A stretch of 5,433 bases of DNA from Spirochaetales bacterium (GTDB taxonomy: Bacteria; Spirochaetota; Spirochaetia; SZUA-6; DRHE01), in the NCBI GenBank assembly GCA_011049745.1, contig DRHE01000462.1:1-5433 (forward strand). Direction: 5' to 3'. Under the pieces are notes generated by a model, which saw nothing but the letters and a program-made list of their open reading frames with translations, did no database searches and was not told where the DNA came from. Position numbers and translations under genes: made by a program. Of the stretch, positions 4,543 to 5,433 are shown piece after piece (positions within the stretch are counted from its first letter, which is position 1; each line of letters opens with the position of its first letter).

Positions 4543-5292
4543 GTGCAACTGTTTCAGAAAACTCTACCCTTCAGGGCACCGCCTGTTTCAGCTGAACGAA
4601 AAAAAGAACTGCAATTATTCCAAAGCCATGCAGGCATAAGGTTCAAGAGCCTTGAGCTCTTGAACCTTGCTTTTTCTCATCGCTCCTATGTGAATGAACT
4701 TGCAGAGAGGGTTGACAGCAATGAGAAGCTGGAATTCTTTGGTGATTCAGTACTTGGGCTGGTTGTAAGCGAATATTTGATGCTAAACCTGTCTGATAGA
4801 AGCGAAGGAGATATGGCCAAGATAAAATCCTTTGTGGTGAGCGAAGAGAGCCTGGCCTATATTGCCGGAAACCTAAGGGTGGACAATTTTATTCTCATTG
4901 GCAAGGGAGAGGAATATTCGGGAGGCAGATCGAAAAAAGCACTGTTGGCCGACGCTATTGAGGCAATTTTGGGTGCTTACTATGTTGATTCGGGCTTCAA
5001 AGTGGTTAGAGATTTTATCCGTGATATCATGATCCCGGAGATAAATAAGGTGCTGGAAGACCGGCACAAAAAAGATTATAAAACCCTGCTTCAGGAATTT
5101 GTCCAGAAAAAATATAAAAACTATCCCCGCTATCGTTTAGTGCGGCGTAAAGGTCCGGACCATAACCGCACTTTTTATATTGAAGTAACAGTGCACAGAA
5201 AAACCTACGGTCCCGGTGTGGGTAAGAACAAAAAAGAAGCTGAACAGCAGGCAGCCAGTATTGCCTATAAGTCCTTAAGTCGTTCCTCATAA
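4543..5292 (+). CDS. rnc: Ribonuclease III
   Basis: A 249-residue double-strand-specific endoribonuclease that processes rRNA precursors and structured mRNAs. The catalytic domain (about 25-165) carries the signature NEKLEFFGDSVLGLVV (60-75) with E61, E64 and D68, and ADAIEAILGAYY (136-147) with D137 and E140. These are the expected magnesium-binding acidic residues, so it should be active. Residues 178-247 are the double-stranded-RNA-binding domain (YKTLLQEFVQKK, then VGKNKKEAEQQAA). The start is a GTG with no good ribosome site, 11 nt after acpP, and there is no better in-frame alternative nearby, so translation may be weak or coupled to acpP. The first 20 or so residues are an extra N-terminal tail and the start could lie somewhat downstream. 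A perfect 13-bp hairpin lies inside codons 32-42. The 3' end overlaps the facing cca-type gene by 28 nt. Confidence 0.96.
   Translation: MQLFQKTLPFRAPPVSAERKKELQLFQSHAGIRFKSLELLNLAFSHRSYVNELAERVDSNEKLEFFGDSVLGLVVSEYLMLNLSDRSEGDMAKIKSFVVSEESLAYIAGNLRVDNFILIGKGEEYSGGRSKKALLADAIEAILGAYYVDSGFKVVRDFIRDIMIPEINKVLEDRHKKDYKTLLQEFVQKKYKNYPRYRLVRRKGPDHNRTFYIEVTVHRKTYGPGVGKNKKEAEQQAASIAYKSLSRSS
4638..4675 (+). promoter_or_regulatory. Perfect 13-bp hairpin plus T-run inside the rnc coding sequence
   Basis: AAGGTTCAAGAGC (4638-4650) and GCTCTTGAACCTT (4656-4668) are exact inverse complements around a CTTGA loop. GC and five Ts (4671-4675) follow. The shape is that of an intrinsic terminator, yet it encodes ordinary RNase III residues (F-K-S-L-E-L-L-N-L). 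It could work as an attenuator or as a double-stranded target for the enzyme encoded by the same mRNA. Confidence 0.6.
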
Positions 5293-5433
5293 AAAGCGTG
5301 TGCAAGGCGGAGAAGATCCGGCCTGGTGTTTAAGTCAGGATCTTCCAATACACTTTCCAGTAAAAACTTCAGTATTACCCCGATTTGCGACCCCGGCGCC
5401 AGCGCCAGTGAAGAGATAATATCTCTGCCGTCA
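5265..5433 (-). CDS. cca: CCA tRNA nucleotidyltransferase / poly(A) polymerase family, C-terminal fragment
   Basis: Reading the minus strand from the right edge, 55 codons are open down to a TAG at 5267-5265. The start is outside the window. The fragment begins with GRDIISSLALAPGSQIGVIL, the family's C-terminal 'GRD...GL.PGPQIG..L' motif, and continues with a helix (FLLESVLEDP), the conserved N-T-R-P turn and LLRLAHAFYEERL. This is the tail of the class II enzymes that add CCA to tRNA 3' ends; the closely related poly(A) polymerase PcnB cannot be excluded from the tail alone. Its last nine codons and stop overlap the end of rnc on the opposite strand. No terminator is visible between the two. 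Confidence 0.8.
   Translation of the reverse strand, partial: DGRDIISSLALAPGSQIGVILKFLLESVLEDPDLNTRPDLLRLAHAFYEERLKDL

Overview
The window looks like chromosomal housekeeping DNA from a spirochaete, probably a Treponema- or Spirochaeta-like member of the Spirochaetales. This is an inference from several points: a loose lipobox (LYLSC) on a small lipoprotein, a flagellar anti-sigma-like microprotein beside an HD-GYP protein, and a coaD-rpmF-acpP-rnc block facing a cca-type gene. By eye the base composition is moderate (GC in the low-to-mid 40s). I see no insertion sequences, tRNAs, rRNAs, CRISPR arrays or prophage genes.

Left block, + strand (1-1516): four tightly packed genes. They are the 3' part of an HD-GYP cyclic-di-GMP phosphodiesterase gene, yraN (overlapping it by 8 nt), an unlisted 45-codon GTG-start gene whose product resembles only the sigma-28-binding C-terminal part of FlgM, and a 125-aa basic protein with a CPLC...HFDC zinc-ligand pattern. 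The spacing (8-nt overlap, then 2-nt gaps) implies one transcript. HD-GYP and FlgM-like proteins together suggest a link to motility and signalling.

Middle (1517-3445): a 120-nt intergenic region carries a good extended -10 promoter for a stand-alone PadR-family repressor (1637-2167). A two-gene minus-strand operon runs against it: a NTF2-like lipoprotein (start 3445) and an exported HEAT-repeat protein (real start 2877, not 2934). The two operons converge with a 5-nt gap and no visible terminator.

Right block (3446-5433): a 94-nt divergent region holds two back-to-back sigma-70-type promoters. Each places its predicted transcription start within a base of the ATG it serves, so both the lipoprotein mRNA and the coaD mRNA may be leaderless. 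Next come coaD, rpmF, acpP and rnc on the + strand. CoaD makes dephospho-CoA on the way to CoA, the donor of the phosphopantetheine arm that is attached to AcpP. RNase III and L32 are ribosome-biogenesis functions. The rpmF ribosome-binding site lies inside a 12-bp hairpin, and the rnc reading frame contains a perfect 13-bp hairpin followed by five Ts. At the right edge the 3' end of a cca/poly(A)-polymerase family gene comes in on the minus strand and overlaps the end of rnc by 28 nt.

Most genes are ordinary. The items most worth a second look are the FlgM-C-terminal microprotein, the hairpin inside rnc, the hairpin over the rpmF ribosome-binding site, and the paired leaderless promoters.
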